A stretch of 64,000 bases of DNA from Rhizosaccharibacter radicis (GCA_024508355.1 JAMZEJ010000007.1:240570-304569); one strand, 5' to 3'; positions 53,188 to 61,531 are shown, counted from the first letter of the stretch. Notes: generated from the sequence alone by a model not told the origin. Translations and numbers: made by a program.

Positions 53188-53715
53188 ATCGCCAGGAAGC
53201 CACCTGCCGACACAGGGAAAGCCACCCGCCCGGCCACGGCCGAGCCGAAGCGACGCGGCGGCCCGGCCGCGGTTCTGGCGGAAGCCGCCAAGGCGCCCGG
53301 CACGCCGCGAAAGAAGGCCGCCGCCGCCGGCCCGAAGCCCAAGGTGGTGCGCGAGGCGGCCGAGCCGTCCGTGCTGGAAAAATATGTGGCGGTGATCACG
53401 GCGAGCCTCGAGGATGACAAGGCCGAGGACATCGTGGTGCTGGATCTGGCCGGGCGTGCCGCCTTCGCCGACCGGATGGTGATCGCCACCGGGCTCGCCG
53501 ACCGGCAGATCAGCGCCATGGCCTCCCATCTGGAGGACAAGCTCGAGGAAGCCGGGCTGAAGCGCGTGCTGATCGAGGGCGCCGGCGGCTCGGACTGGGT
53601 GCTGATCGACGCGGGCGACGTGGTGATCCACCTGTTCAAGCCCGATGCCCGGGCGTTGTACGCGCTGGAAAAGATGTGGGGTCACGATCTGGACGAGCCG
53701 CCGGCCGGAGCCTGA
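53188..53715 (+). CDS. rsfS: ribosomal silencing factor RsfS, apparent ATC start
   Basis: Binds L14 and blocks subunit joining when nutrients are low. The core is about residues 65-170: LEKYVAVITASLEDDKAEDI, VLDLAGRAAFADRMVIATG and LIDAGDVVIHLFKPDAR. The first 60 residues are a Lys/Ala/Pro-rich extension with strong GC3 coding bias in this frame. No ATG, GTG or TTG precedes it in frame. ATC at 53188 has AGGAG 9 nt upstream and would give xARKPPADTGK, so I call a rare ATC start. The ATG at 53180, which overlaps the nadD stop, is in the wrong frame. A later GTG near 53344 is the conventional alternative. Confidence 0.85.
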   Translation: MARKPPADTGKATRPATAEPKRRGGPAAVLAEAAKAPGTPRKKAAAAGPKPKVVREAAEPSVLEKYVAVITASLEDDKAEDIVVLDLAGRAAFADRMVIATGLADRQISAMASHLEDKLEEAGLKRVLIEGAGGSDWVLIDAGDVVIHLFKPDARALYALEKMWGHDLDEPPAGA

Positions 53716-53963
53716 CGGCCCTTCCCGGCGCCGAAACCGTCCGGAAGGCCGGATCAGGGTGGTTGGGGAAACGGCCATCCTTGCGGAACGGCGGCCGGGG
53801 ACCGGGATCTTGACCGACGTACGCCGTGGATGGCGCGATCCTGGCCTGGCGTTTCTCGCCGGGCGGTGGGGTCTGGAAGACGCACACGGATGTCGAGCAC
53901 GGCGTCGGAAGGGGGCGTGCACGACGATGCTGAGGTCGTGGGCGAGGGCCCACGGGAAGAGCC

Positions 53964-54425
53964 ATGCGGATCATCGCGATCGGCCGGATGAAGGACGGTC
54001 CGGAGCGGCAGTTGCTGCGGCGATACCAGGAGCGGCTGCAGCCGCGGCTTGAGCTGGTGGAGGTGCCCGAGGGGCGCGGTGCGCCGGCGGAGATCAAGCG
54101 GCGCGAGGCCAAGGGGCTGCTGGACGCCCTGCCGTCTCAGGCCTTCGTGGTCGCGCTGGACGGCGGCGGAGAGGCGCCGGACAGCACGATGCTGGCGAAG
54201 CGGCTGGACGCGTGGCTGACGCAGGGGCGGCCGGTCTGCTTCGTGATCGGCGGCGCGGAAGGGCTGGATGCCTCGGTGGTGGCGCGGGCGGACGCCGTGC
54301 TCTCGCTGGGGGCGATGACCTGGCCGCACATGATGGTGCGGCCGATGCTGGCCGAGCAGCTTTACCGCGCGCGCATGATCAGCACCGGGCATCCCTATCA
54401 CCGGGCGGGGCGGCCGGGGGACTGA
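53964..54425 (+). CDS. rlmH: 23S rRNA (pseudouridine1915-N3)-methyltransferase
   Basis: A SPOUT-class methyltransferase acting on the assembled 70S ribosome. The 153 residues match the family (155 in E. coli). MRIIAIGRMKDGPE, then FVIGGAEGLD (SAM knot), and the C-terminal SLGAMTWPHMMVRPMLAEQ with YRARMISTGHPYHR are all intact. It is the last gene of the proA-nadD-rsfS-rlmH group, 248 bp after rsfS. Confidence 0.96.
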   Translation: MRIIAIGRMKDGPERQLLRRYQERLQPRLELVEVPEGRGAPAEIKRREAKGLLDALPSQAFVVALDGGGEAPDSTMLAKRLDAWLTQGRPVCFVIGGAEGLDASVVARADAVLSLGAMTWPHMMVRPMLAEQLYRARMISTGHPYHRAGRPGD

Positions 54426-54883
54426 TGGTCGTGGGCTGAGGCTCACGAGGCGGAGCGATGGCCGGTCGCTCATGCCGTTTACGCAAGATCGATAGGGAAC
54501 GTCCCCGGTATAGGCGATTTGCCGGAGCACGGTCTTTTTGGGCCGCCGGTTCGGTGGTGATGGCCGGCGCACGATGAAACGGCTGCCGGGATCCAGTCGT
54601 GCCGGGCGGCGACGCGGAAAGGCTTTGGTGTAGCCGTGCTGCCGCCATGGGCGCATGCAGCCGATCGTGTGGGTGAGGGGACCCCCCGGCGACGCGGATG
54701 GGGAGTTGGTGACCCGGACCGAGCCGGAAGCCGGCGAGCGGTCGACCGGGGGCCGGCTGTCCGGTCAGAACGCGAAGACGCATGCGATGGATCGGGGAGA
54801 TCGGCTGTCGCTGCCGAAGTTTCGGCCCACGCGTCTGGTGGGAAACGGGATCGTCGCGCGAGGGGCCTCGGTGGCCCGGAACT
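54426..54883. other. intergenic region between convergent rlmH and CHAP genes
   Basis: No gene supported. A T5 run near 54533 follows GC-rich sequence but without a good stem. Nothing else recognised. Confidence 0.5.
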
Positions 54884-55588
54884 CTACCGCAGGCTGCGGT
54901 TCGGGGCGTCGTCTGACACGGCGGAAACGCTCATGTCGAGGCCGTGGGCGGCCACGGGCACTTCCGCTACCTCGGTGGCGCCGCGCAGGTCGCTGGGCGC
55001 CGCGCCGAGCCGGGGCACGATCACGTCGGAACGGGCGGTGATGATGCGGCCGGTGGTGTCGGGACGGGGATAGATGAAACCGAAGGTGGGATAGATGCTG
55101 CCATAGGTGCCGTTGTGGCCGAGCTCGACGCGAACTGCGGACCAGTCGTTGTTCTCGGAAACGTCCACCACGGACACGTTGCGGCTGATGCCGCGCTGGT
55201 TCCAGTGCGACTGGTCGATCTCGATGGTGCGGCTGTCGCGCACGGCGGACACCACGGCGACGTGGCCGAGCGGCATGCGGCCATTGGCCCGGAACGCCAG
55301 CACGCTGCCTTCCTCGGGGGCGACACCGCGGGCATACACCCCGGCGGCGTTGCTCCACCAGTTCACGGCATTGCCGGACAGAGCCACATCGGACGCCTGC
55401 TTGGCGAAGGCGACGCACTGGATGACGTGGGCACCGGCGGCGGCGTAGCGGTGGCCGTGGGTAGCGTGGGCGTGATGCGCGCCGCCATGATGCCGGGCGC
55501 GGGCCTCGGCGGCCGGGATGGTCAGCAGGCAGGCAGCCAGGGCGGCGACCATCGTCTTCACCAACCCGTTGAATGCGATCGCCTGCAT
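54884..55588 (-). CDS. secreted CHAP-domain peptidoglycan amidase/endopeptidase, His-rich N-terminus
   Basis: A 234-residue protein. A Sec signal (about 1-30, core MVAALAACLLTIPAAEA) is followed by a His-rich segment (ARARHHGGAHHAHATHGH, eight His within 24 residues to residue 54). The CHAP domain is about 55-180 with the catalytic Cys in VIQCVAFAKQAS and His in LGHVAVVSAV; a Glu/Asn follows in EIDQSHW. CHAP enzymes cut peptidoglycan amide bonds in the periplasm or outside. The tail beyond residue 185 has no evident domain. It has its own 296-bp upstream region. Confidence 0.87.
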   Translation of the reverse strand: MQAIAFNGLVKTMVAALAACLLTIPAAEARARHHGGAHHAHATHGHRYAAAGAHVIQCVAFAKQASDVALSGNAVNWWSNAAGVYARGVAPEEGSVLAFRANGRMPLGHVAVVSAVRDSRTIEIDQSHWNQRGISRNVSVVDVSENNDWSAVRVELGHNGTYGSIYPTFGFIYPRPDTTGRIITARSDVIVPRLGAAPSDLRGATEVAEVPVAAHGLDMSVSAVSDDAPNRSLR

Positions 55589-55794
55589 CGTGGAGTTCCA
55601 GCCTCACCGTTCCGTGAAGGGCTGGTAACAATCCGTGGCGGAACCTGACAAGCCGCGCGGCGCTTCAGGCGGCCCGACGGGCGGACTTTCACAAAAACGG
55701 GAGGTTTCGCCGCGCGATCCTGGGATGAAAATCCTATCGTTCGAATTCTCGTGCGATGCAGCAATGCATATGCGCCCCGATCAACGCGCGGCGA

Positions 55795-55806
55795 AACGAT
55801 ATCGTT
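55795..55806. promoter_or_regulatory. 12-bp perfect palindrome upstream of CHAP gene
   Basis: AACGATATCGTT, in an AT-richer stretch 207-218 bp before the CHAP start and just after the RidA gene. A GCATATGC palindrome lies about 30 bp nearer the CHAP gene. Both are candidate operators. Confidence 0.35.
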
Positions 55807-55884
55807 GCATGGCTGCCACGAACCCCATGCAACTGTTGCGATGGCACAACAGACGGGGACGTGGCAGCCCGCAACGGACGGACG

Positions 55885-56235
55885 TTATTTCGTGGTGATC
55901 AGCATCACCTCGACCAGCATCCGTGGATCGGCCAGCACCGCCTGGACGCAGGCCCGCGCCGGCGCACCGCGCTCGGGGAGCCACTTCTGCCAGAGCTCGT
56001 TGAAGGCGGCGCGGTCGTTGATGTCCTTGAGCCAGATCTGCGCCTGCAAGATCTGGGTGTTGTCGGTACCGTGCTGCTCCAGCAGGGCGTCGAGCTGAGC
56101 CAGCACGTCCCGGGTCTGGGCGGCGAAGTCGGCGTCGAGCGACTGCGCCACCACGCCCTGGGTGAAGATGAAGCCGTGATACTCGACGGCCTTGGCCATG
56201 ACGGCGTTCGGCTCGGTGCGGATGATCCTGCCCAT
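55885..56235 (-). CDS. RidA family protein
   Basis: A 116-residue protein of the YjgF/RidA superfamily; RidA members hydrolyse reactive enamines and imines. It shows the typical fold from IFTQGVVAQSLDADFAAQT to VQAVLADPRMLVEVMLI, where the conserved Arg lies. ATG at 56235 with CGGAG upstream. Upstream in-frame sequence belongs to the mocA antisense and is ignored. It lies 101 bp after the mocA stop on the same strand. Confidence 0.88.
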   Translation of the reverse strand: MGRIIRTEPNAVMAKAVEYHGFIFTQGVVAQSLDADFAAQTRDVLAQLDALLEQHGTDNTQILQAQIWLKDINDRAAFNELWQKWLPERGAPARACVQAVLADPRMLVEVMLITTK

Positions 56236-56336
56236 GGCGATAGCTCCGGTGTTGGACGCGCTGGTTCTGCGCAACGGGATGGCCAGGGTCAACACGGCCC
56301 CGGCGGACGACACGTGGAACGCTGCCGACGCGGGCG

Positions 56337-57011
56337 TCATCCGCCGGCGGGCAGGCGCTCGAACAGCGCCACGCGCTCCGGGGTATCGAAATCCAGCGCG
56401 ATCGCCGGCGTCGCCACCTCGAGCATCAGCGTCCGCATGTCGGGCTCGGCCAGCAGGCGACGCGCCCCGCCGTCGCCGCGCAACATCCGCAGGGCGCCGA
56501 AACGTCGCCGGTCCCACAGCACCGGATGCCCGGGCAGGCCGCGCCAGATCGGCTGCACGGCGTCCGGCCGGACGGGCGCGGACGCCCAGGCACGAACGAC
56601 GCGGTCGATGAGGGCAGCCTGTATCAGCGGCATGTCGCCGAGGCAGATCACGGCGGCGGCGCATTCCAGGAACTCGGCCTCGGTCACGCCGAGGCGGAGG
56701 CTGTGCGCCATTCCCTTCGCATGATCGGCGCAGACCAACGGCCGCAGCCGCGGGTCTGGCGGGGTGTCGCGGTGGATGGCCTTTCCGACCTCGTCAGCGC
56801 GGTGTCCCAGCACGGCCAGCACATGGTCCGCCCGGGTGCTCAGCGCCGCCGACACGCTCCGCCCGATCATGCTGCAGCCGGCCCGGTCCCGGGCCAGCAG
56901 CTTGTGACCGGGACCGGCCCGCTCCGCCCGGCCAGCGGCCAGCACGATCACCGCGACCGGACCCGGGCCGGCGCCGGCGGCCGTCGTCCGGACGGCGGGC
57001 GGAGGGGACAC
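56337..57011 (-). CDS. molybdenum cofactor cytidylyltransferase-like protein (MocA/MobA family)
   Basis: A 224-residue nucleotidyltransferase. The N-terminal motif VIVLAAGRAERAGPGHKLL is the LAAGxSxRxGxxK signature. ICLGDMPLI holds the catalytic Asp, and GLPGHPVLWD is the usual partner. MocA adds CMP to the molybdenum cofactor for xanthine-dehydrogenase-type enzymes. Start is GTG at 57011, 34 bp after the xdhC-like stop. The pairing with two XdhC-family genes supports the assignment. Confidence 0.85.
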   Translation of the reverse strand: MSPPPAVRTTAAGAGPGPVAVIVLAAGRAERAGPGHKLLARDRAGCSMIGRSVSAALSTRADHVLAVLGHRADEVGKAIHRDTPPDPRLRPLVCADHAKGMAHSLRLGVTEAEFLECAAAVICLGDMPLIQAALIDRVVRAWASAPVRPDAVQPIWRGLPGHPVLWDRRRFGALRMLRGDGGARRLLAEPDMRTLMLEVATPAIALDFDTPERVALFERLPAGG

Positions 57012-57045
57012 CGTCAGGCGCGATCGGGCGCGGGCGGGCCGGCGA

Positions 57046-57774
57046 TCATGACTCGCTCCTCGTGGCCAGCGGCGATCCGCGGCGGGTGGCGACGATCTCG
57101 GCCGCGATGGACAGGGCGATCTCTTCCGCGCCGATCGCGCCGATCGCCAGCCCCACCGGGCCGCGGAGCCGATCCAGCGCCCGGTCGGACAGGCCCGCGG
57201 CGTGGAGGCGGTCGCGCCGCTTGGCGTGGGTGCGCCGCGAGCCGAGGGCGCCGACATAGAAGGCCGGTCCGTTGAGCGCCTCGGTCAGGGCCGGATCGTC
57301 CAGCTTCGAGTCGTGGGTGAGCACCACCACGGCGGTATGCCGGTCGGGGCGGAGCGCGCGCAGGGCGTCGTCCGGCCATTCGTGGCGCAGCGCGACGCCG
57401 GGAAAGCGCTCCGGGGTGGCGAGCGCGGTGCGGGGGTCGATCACGACGGGCAGCATCCCGAGGCCGGCGGCAAAGGGGGCGAGCACCTGGGCGATATGCA
57501 CCGCACCCACGATCAGCAGCCGCGGCGGGGGAGCATGGAGGTGCAGAAACCAGTCCGCTCCCTCCAGCGTCGTCGTGCCGCTGCGCCCGGCGGCGGCGAG
57601 CGACGTGGCTTCGGCCAGGAGCGCGGCGGGCACGGTCTCGCTGCCGGCGGGCCGGAAGCCGAAATCATGGTCTTCCAGCAGCACGGGCGTGCCGTCCGGC
57701 AGCCGCGTGGCCAGCACGCAGGCGCGGCGGTCGGCGCGGTTGCGCAGGATCCGCGTCAGCAGTTCGGGCGTCAT
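57046..57774 (-). CDS. XdhC-family protein with Rossmann domain
   Basis: A 242-residue XdhC-like chaperone. XdhC proteins bind molybdenum cofactor, help its sulfuration and insert it into molybdenum hydroxylases. The C-terminal Rossmann part starts PRLLIVGAVHIAQVLAPFA near residue 84, with VVIDPRT and VVVLTHDSKLDDPAL following, and ends with YVGALGSRRTHAKR. Its start overlaps the stop of the small CoxI-like gene (ATGA). The hydroxylase itself is not in the window. Confidence 0.88.
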   Translation of the reverse strand: MTPELLTRILRNRADRRACVLATRLPDGTPVLLEDHDFGFRPAGSETVPAALLAEATSLAAAGRSGTTTLEGADWFLHLHAPPPRLLIVGAVHIAQVLAPFAAGLGMLPVVIDPRTALATPERFPGVALRHEWPDDALRALRPDRHTAVVVLTHDSKLDDPALTEALNGPAFYVGALGSRRTHAKRRDRLHAAGLSDRALDRLRGPVGLAIGAIGAEEIALSIAAEIVATRRGSPLATRSES

Positions 57775-58139
57775 GCGACGCCGACGGCGCCGGCGGGACC
57801 GGTGGCGATCGGCTGCACCAGCACCTTGATGGAGCCTCCGCAGGCCAGGCCGACCGACCAGGCATCCTCGTCGGTGATGCCGAAGCCGAGCAGCCGGGGC
57901 CGCCGGTCCTGCAGCGCCTGGAGGGCGGCCTCGGCCACCGCCGACTCGACGCAGCCGCCGCTCACCGACCCGGCGATGCGTCCGTCGGTCGCCACCACCA
58001 TCAGGCTGCCGGCGGGGCGGGGCGAGCTGCCCCAGGTCTCGGTGACGGTGGCGAGAGCGACGCCAAGACCCGCGCGCTGCCAGTCGGCGGCGAGGAGCAG
58101 CGGGTCCGCCGGCGGCGGCGCGGGGTCAAGTGCGGTCAT
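57771..58139 (-). CDS. XdhC/CoxI N-domain-only protein
   Basis: A 122-residue protein consisting of the XdhC_CoxI N-terminal domain: VTETWGSSPRPAGSLMVV and VSGGCVESAVAEAAL, with LACGGSIKVLVQP near the end. In many bacteria this domain is fused to the Rossmann part; here it is a separate gene coupled by a 4-bp overlap to the next. Probably both form one molybdenum-enzyme maturation factor. Confidence 0.87.
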   Translation of the reverse strand: MTALDPAPPPADPLLLAADWQRAGLGVALATVTETWGSSPRPAGSLMVVATDGRIAGSVSGGCVESAVAEAALQALQDRRPRLLGFGITDEDAWSVGLACGGSIKVLVQPIATGPAGAVGVA

Positions 58140-58284
58140 GGGACGGTTCCGGCGAAGCAGAAGATGCGGACGCTCAAGGTGGGAGGTTCGGAGGGCGGTG
58201 AATAGATCCGCTTCGCGACCGCTTGCGGCCGCCATGGGGAGGACCGACGATGGGACGCAACCAGAAGCGGGCGGGACAGGCAGC

Positions 58285-58938
58285 ATGCCACGGATCGAGA
58301 TCGTGCCGGTGACCCCGCTCGGCCAGAACTGTTCGCTGTTGTGGGACGAGACCACGGGACGGGCGGTGGTGACGGACCCGGGCGGGGACGTGCCGTCGAT
58401 CCTGGAGCGGATCGCGGCGAACAAGCTGGTGGTGGAGGCGATCCTGCTGACGCACGGGCATTTCGACCATGCGGGCGGGGCGGCGGAGCTGCGCGACCGG
58501 TTGCGTGCGATGCCGGGCGCGGAAGCGGTGCCGCTGATCGGACCGGACGAGCGCGACGGCTTCCTGCTCGCCGATCTGCAGGAAACCGGGATGCGCTTCG
58601 GCATCCTGGATGGGCGGAACGTCACGCCGGACCGCTATCTGTCGGCCGGCGAGTTCCTGGATCTGGCCGGATGCCGGCTGGAGGTACGCCACGTGCCGGG
58701 GCACACGCCGGGGCATGTGGTGTTCGTGGATGCGGACCGGCGCTTCGCCCTGGTGGGCGACACCCTGTTCCAGGGCTCGGTGGGACGGACGGATTTTCCT
58801 TATGGCGACGGGCCGATGCTGATCGAGGCGATCCGGCAGCAGCTGCTGCCGCTGCCGGACGCGATGCCGATCCTGCCCGGCCACGGCGGCTCCTCGACCA
58901 TCGGGGCGGAGAAGCGCGGCAACCCGTTCCTGCGCTGA
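58285..58938 (+). CDS. MBL-fold hydrolase, glyoxalase II-like
   Basis: A 217-residue metallo-beta-lactamase-fold hydrolase. The metal motif LLTHGHFDHAGG is near residue 52, VPGHTPGHVVFVD gives the third His, and the Asp is in LVGDTLFQGSVGRTDF. The ending LPGHGGSSTIGAEKRGNPFL is typical of the YcbL/type II glyoxalase subgroup. It is divergent from the XdhC genes and followed after 28 bp by the HDAC-like gene. Substrate is unknown, possibly a thioester. Confidence 0.9.
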   Translation: MPRIEIVPVTPLGQNCSLLWDETTGRAVVTDPGGDVPSILERIAANKLVVEAILLTHGHFDHAGGAAELRDRLRAMPGAEAVPLIGPDERDGFLLADLQETGMRFGILDGRNVTPDRYLSAGEFLDLAGCRLEVRHVPGHTPGHVVFVDADRRFALVGDTLFQGSVGRTDFPYGDGPMLIEAIRQQLLPLPDAMPILPGHGGSSTIGAEKRGNPFLR

Positions 58939-58966
58939 CGGCGGGACCGGGGAGGGCGGGGGGTCG

Positions 58967-60094
58967 ATGCGGGCGCCGCCGCTGCTGGTCGGCAGCGAGA
59001 TCTACCGGGGATCCTCCTACGGTAAGGGACATCCGATGGCGGTGGCCCGGGTGTCGGTGTGTCTGGATCTGTGCCGGGCACTGGGCTGGGTGGATCCCGG
59101 GCGCTATCTCGATGCGCCGATGGCGCGGCCGGAGGAGGTGACGCGGTTCCACGATCCGGCCTACGTGTCGGCGTTGCGCGAGGCCGAGCGACGGCAGGCC
59201 GTGTCGGAAGAAGCCAAGCGCCGCTTCAATATCGGGGTGAACAACAATCCGGTGTTCCCGGAGATGTATCGACGGCCGATGACCAGTGCCGGGGCGGTGA
59301 TGCTGGCGGCACGGCGGTCGGCCGAGGCCCGGAACACGGTGTTCACGCCGGGAGGCGGCACCCATCACGGCCGTCCGGGCGGTGCGTCCGGCTTCTGCTA
59401 CCTCAACGATGTGGTGCTGGGGCTGCTGGAATGGCGGCGGCTGGGGCTGCGACGGCTGGCCTATGTCGATATCGACGCCCATCACGGGGACGGGGTGCAG
59501 GACGCGTTCGCCGACGATCCCGACGTGCTGACGATCAGCATCCATGAGATCAACCGCTGGCCGCGCACGGGCGCCGTGGGCGATCGGGCAGGCGGCGCGG
59601 CGCGCAACATGCCGGTGCCGAGCGGCTTCCATGATGGCGAGATGCGGCTGCTGATGCGGGACGCGGTGCTGCCGTTGTTGCGGCGCCATCGTCCGGAAGC
59701 GCTGATGCTGCAGGCGGGAGCGGACTCGCTGGAAGACGATCCGTTGTCGCACCTGTCGCTGAGCAATAACGCCTATTTCGAGGCGGCGGCGAGCCTGGCG
59801 GCGCTGGCGGAGGAAGCGATGCTCCCGTTCGTGGTGACGGGCGGGGGCGGCTACAATCCGTTCAGCGTCGGCCGGTGCTGGGCCGGCATCTGGGGCGTGC
59901 TGGACGGCCATGCCCTGCCGGATCTCCTGCCGCCGGGGGCGGAAGCGGTGATGCGGGCGCTGGAATTCCCGCACCGGCTGGGCCGATCGCCGCCCGAGCG
60001 ATGGTTCACCACCTTGCGGGATCCGCCGCGGGAGGGTCCTGTGCGGCCGGAGGTCCGGCGGCTGGCCGGGCTGGTTCTGGAGGAGGCCGCATGA
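58967..60094 (+). CDS. histone deacetylase / AcuC-family deacetylase
   Basis: A 375-residue arginase-fold zinc deacetylase. Catalytic residues are visible: TPGGGTHHGRPGGASGFCYL (His-His pair), YVDIDAHHGDGVQ (zinc Asp and His) and LQAGADSLEDDPLS (zinc Asp), then VTGGGGYN. Bacterial members include AcuC and acetylpolyamine amidohydrolases; the protein length fits AcuC. GGAGG lies upstream of ATG 58967. Its stop overlaps the start of the DUF192 gene (ATGA). Target unknown. Confidence 0.92.
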   Translation: MRAPPLLVGSEIYRGSSYGKGHPMAVARVSVCLDLCRALGWVDPGRYLDAPMARPEEVTRFHDPAYVSALREAERRQAVSEEAKRRFNIGVNNNPVFPEMYRRPMTSAGAVMLAARRSAEARNTVFTPGGGTHHGRPGGASGFCYLNDVVLGLLEWRRLGLRRLAYVDIDAHHGDGVQDAFADDPDVLTISIHEINRWPRTGAVGDRAGGAARNMPVPSGFHDGEMRLLMRDAVLPLLRRHRPEALMLQAGADSLEDDPLSHLSLSNNAYFEAAASLAALAEEAMLPFVVTGGGGYNPFSVGRCWAGIWGVLDGHALPDLLPPGAEAVMRALEFPHRLGRSPPERWFTTLRDPPREGPVRPEVRRLAGLVLEEAA

Positions 60095-60600
60095 CGGCGT
60101 GCAGAAGGCAGTGGCTGGTGGCGCTGGCGCTTTGCGGGGCGGTGGCGGGCGGCGCATCGGCGGCCGTGGCACAGGATGCGGGAGAGCCGACGGCGGCGCA
60201 GCCGACGCTGCCCAAGGAGAAGCTGGTGATCGTGGGCGGCGACGGCACGCGGCACGAGTTCCAGGTGGAGCTGGCGCGGACGCCGAGGGAGCAGGAGGTG
60301 GGGCTGATGTTCCGCCCGAGCATCCCCGCCGATGGCGGGATGCTGTTCCCGTGGGACAGCGTGCGGCCGGTGCAGATGTGGATGAAGAACTGCCCGGTGC
60401 CGGAGGACATGGTGTTCATCAACCCGGATGGCACCATCCGGACCATCGCGGAGAACACGGTGCCGCGGTCGCTCGCGGTGGTGGACAGCGACGGGCCGGT
60501 GGCCGCGACGCTCGAACTGCAGGGTGGCCTGACAGGTCGTCTCGGCATCCGGGTGGGGGACAAGGTGGAAGCGAAGTCGCTGTCGGGCGGCCGGACCTGA
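60091..60600 (+). CDS. secreted DUF192 protein
   Basis: A 169-residue protein. A Sec signal covers about residues 1-28 (core LVALALCGAVAGGASA). The DUF192 domain follows: VELARTPREQEVGLMFRPSI, MLFPWDSVRPVQMWMKNC and LELQGGLTGRLGIRVGD. Coupled by ATGA to the HDAC-like gene, with GGAGGAGG inside that gene as ribosome-binding site. The family's function is not known; such proteins occur in the periplasm. Confidence 0.9.
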   Translation: MTACRRQWLVALALCGAVAGGASAAVAQDAGEPTAAQPTLPKEKLVIVGGDGTRHEFQVELARTPREQEVGLMFRPSIPADGGMLFPWDSVRPVQMWMKNCPVPEDMVFINPDGTIRTIAENTVPRSLAVVDSDGPVAATLELQGGLTGRLGIRVGDKVEAKSLSGGRT

Positions 60601-60635
60601 GGCCGGCGGGGGACGATCCCGGGAGCGGATGACGT

Positions 60636-60668
60636 GCGAAGGGCCGGGGGATCGCCCCGGCCCTTCGC
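60636..60668. terminator. 14-bp perfect hairpin between convergent genes
   Basis: GCGAAGGGCCGGGG and CCCCGGCCCTTCGC pair perfectly around GATCG, 36 bp after the DUF192 stop and 51 bp beyond the Dps stop. No T-run, but the stem is very strong and may serve both convergent transcripts. Confidence 0.7.
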
Positions 60669-60670
60669 GA

Positions 60671-60711
60671 ACACCGGTCAGGCCGGCCGTCGCGGCCGGG
60701 CCTGATGGTGT
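60671..60711. terminator. second hairpin next to the Dps gene end
   Basis: TCAGGCCGGCCG and CGGCCGGGCCTGA pair with one bulged base around a TCG loop, extended by ACACC/GGTGT. It lies 8 bp beyond the Dps stop on the minus strand and is probably that gene's terminator. Confidence 0.6.
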
Positions 60712-60718
60712 GGTGGGA

Positions 60719-61282
60719 TCAGCGCTTGCCGGTGCCGTCGCCGTCACGGATCGGGCCGGTTTCTTCCTGGACATGGGCTTCCAGGAACCAGAGCTGCTTG
60801 TCCATGGCGCGGCTGATCTCGGTGAACAGGTCGGCCGTGTCGGGATCGCCGGCGTCGTCGGTGGTGTCGATCGCCTCGCGCACCGCGTTGGCATAGACCG
60901 AGAACCGGTCGATCAGCGCCGCCAGGTGGTCGGAGATGCGGTAGATGTCGGTGGGATAGGGGGAGAGCTGGCTGCGCTCGGCGATCGCCTGGGTGGTGCC
61001 GAAGGCGGTGCCGCCGATGGCGGTGATGCGCTCCGCCATCTTGTCGTTCAGGTCGTCCTGTTCCGTGCGGAAGCCATCGAGCATCTCATGGATGCCGATG
61101 AACTGCGGACCCTTGAGGTTCCAGTGCGCCTGCTTGGTGATGAGGGCCACGTCCAGGCCATCGGCGAGGCGGGCGTTGAGCACCTCGATCGCCGTGGTCC
61201 GGGTGTTGGATTCGAGCTTGGTGCGGGTGGGATGCAGGCGGGGCTTGCCGCGGGACTGGGTCTTGGTTTCGGTGGAAGCCAT
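60719..61282 (-). CDS. dps: Dps family ferritin-like DNA-protection protein
   Basis: A 187-residue protein forming a dodecamer that stores iron and shields DNA during stress. Ferroxidase residues are visible in TKQAHWNLKGPQFIGIHEML and DGFRTEQDDLNDKMAERI (His, His, Asp, Glu). The Lys/Arg-rich N-terminus TKTQSRGKPRLHPTR can bind DNA. ATG at 61282 with AAGGG upstream. It converges with the DUF192 gene. Confidence 0.95.
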   Translation of the reverse strand: MASTETKTQSRGKPRLHPTRTKLESNTRTTAIEVLNARLADGLDVALITKQAHWNLKGPQFIGIHEMLDGFRTEQDDLNDKMAERITAIGGTAFGTTQAIAERSQLSPYPTDIYRISDHLAALIDRFSVYANAVREAIDTTDDAGDPDTADLFTEISRAMDKQLWFLEAHVQEETGPIRDGDGTGKR

Positions 61283-61531
61283 CGGAAAAGGCACCCTTCT
61301 GTTCGTGCGGTCGCGAAGTCGGGCGGGCGGAGCCCGTCCATGCGAGCGCCTCAACGCGGCGGCCGAGCCGAAGGTTGAGCCGGATCCGGATGTTTGCGTG
61401 GCGACGCGGCCGCCCGGGTCCTCGGTGTCGTCGTGACGGGTGGGGGTGCGGGGCCGGGAACCGCGTTTCCGCGATGACCGCGGCCGGGGACGGCCCGGTG
61501 GCGCCGGATGCGAGCGTGCACGGCGGGTGGT

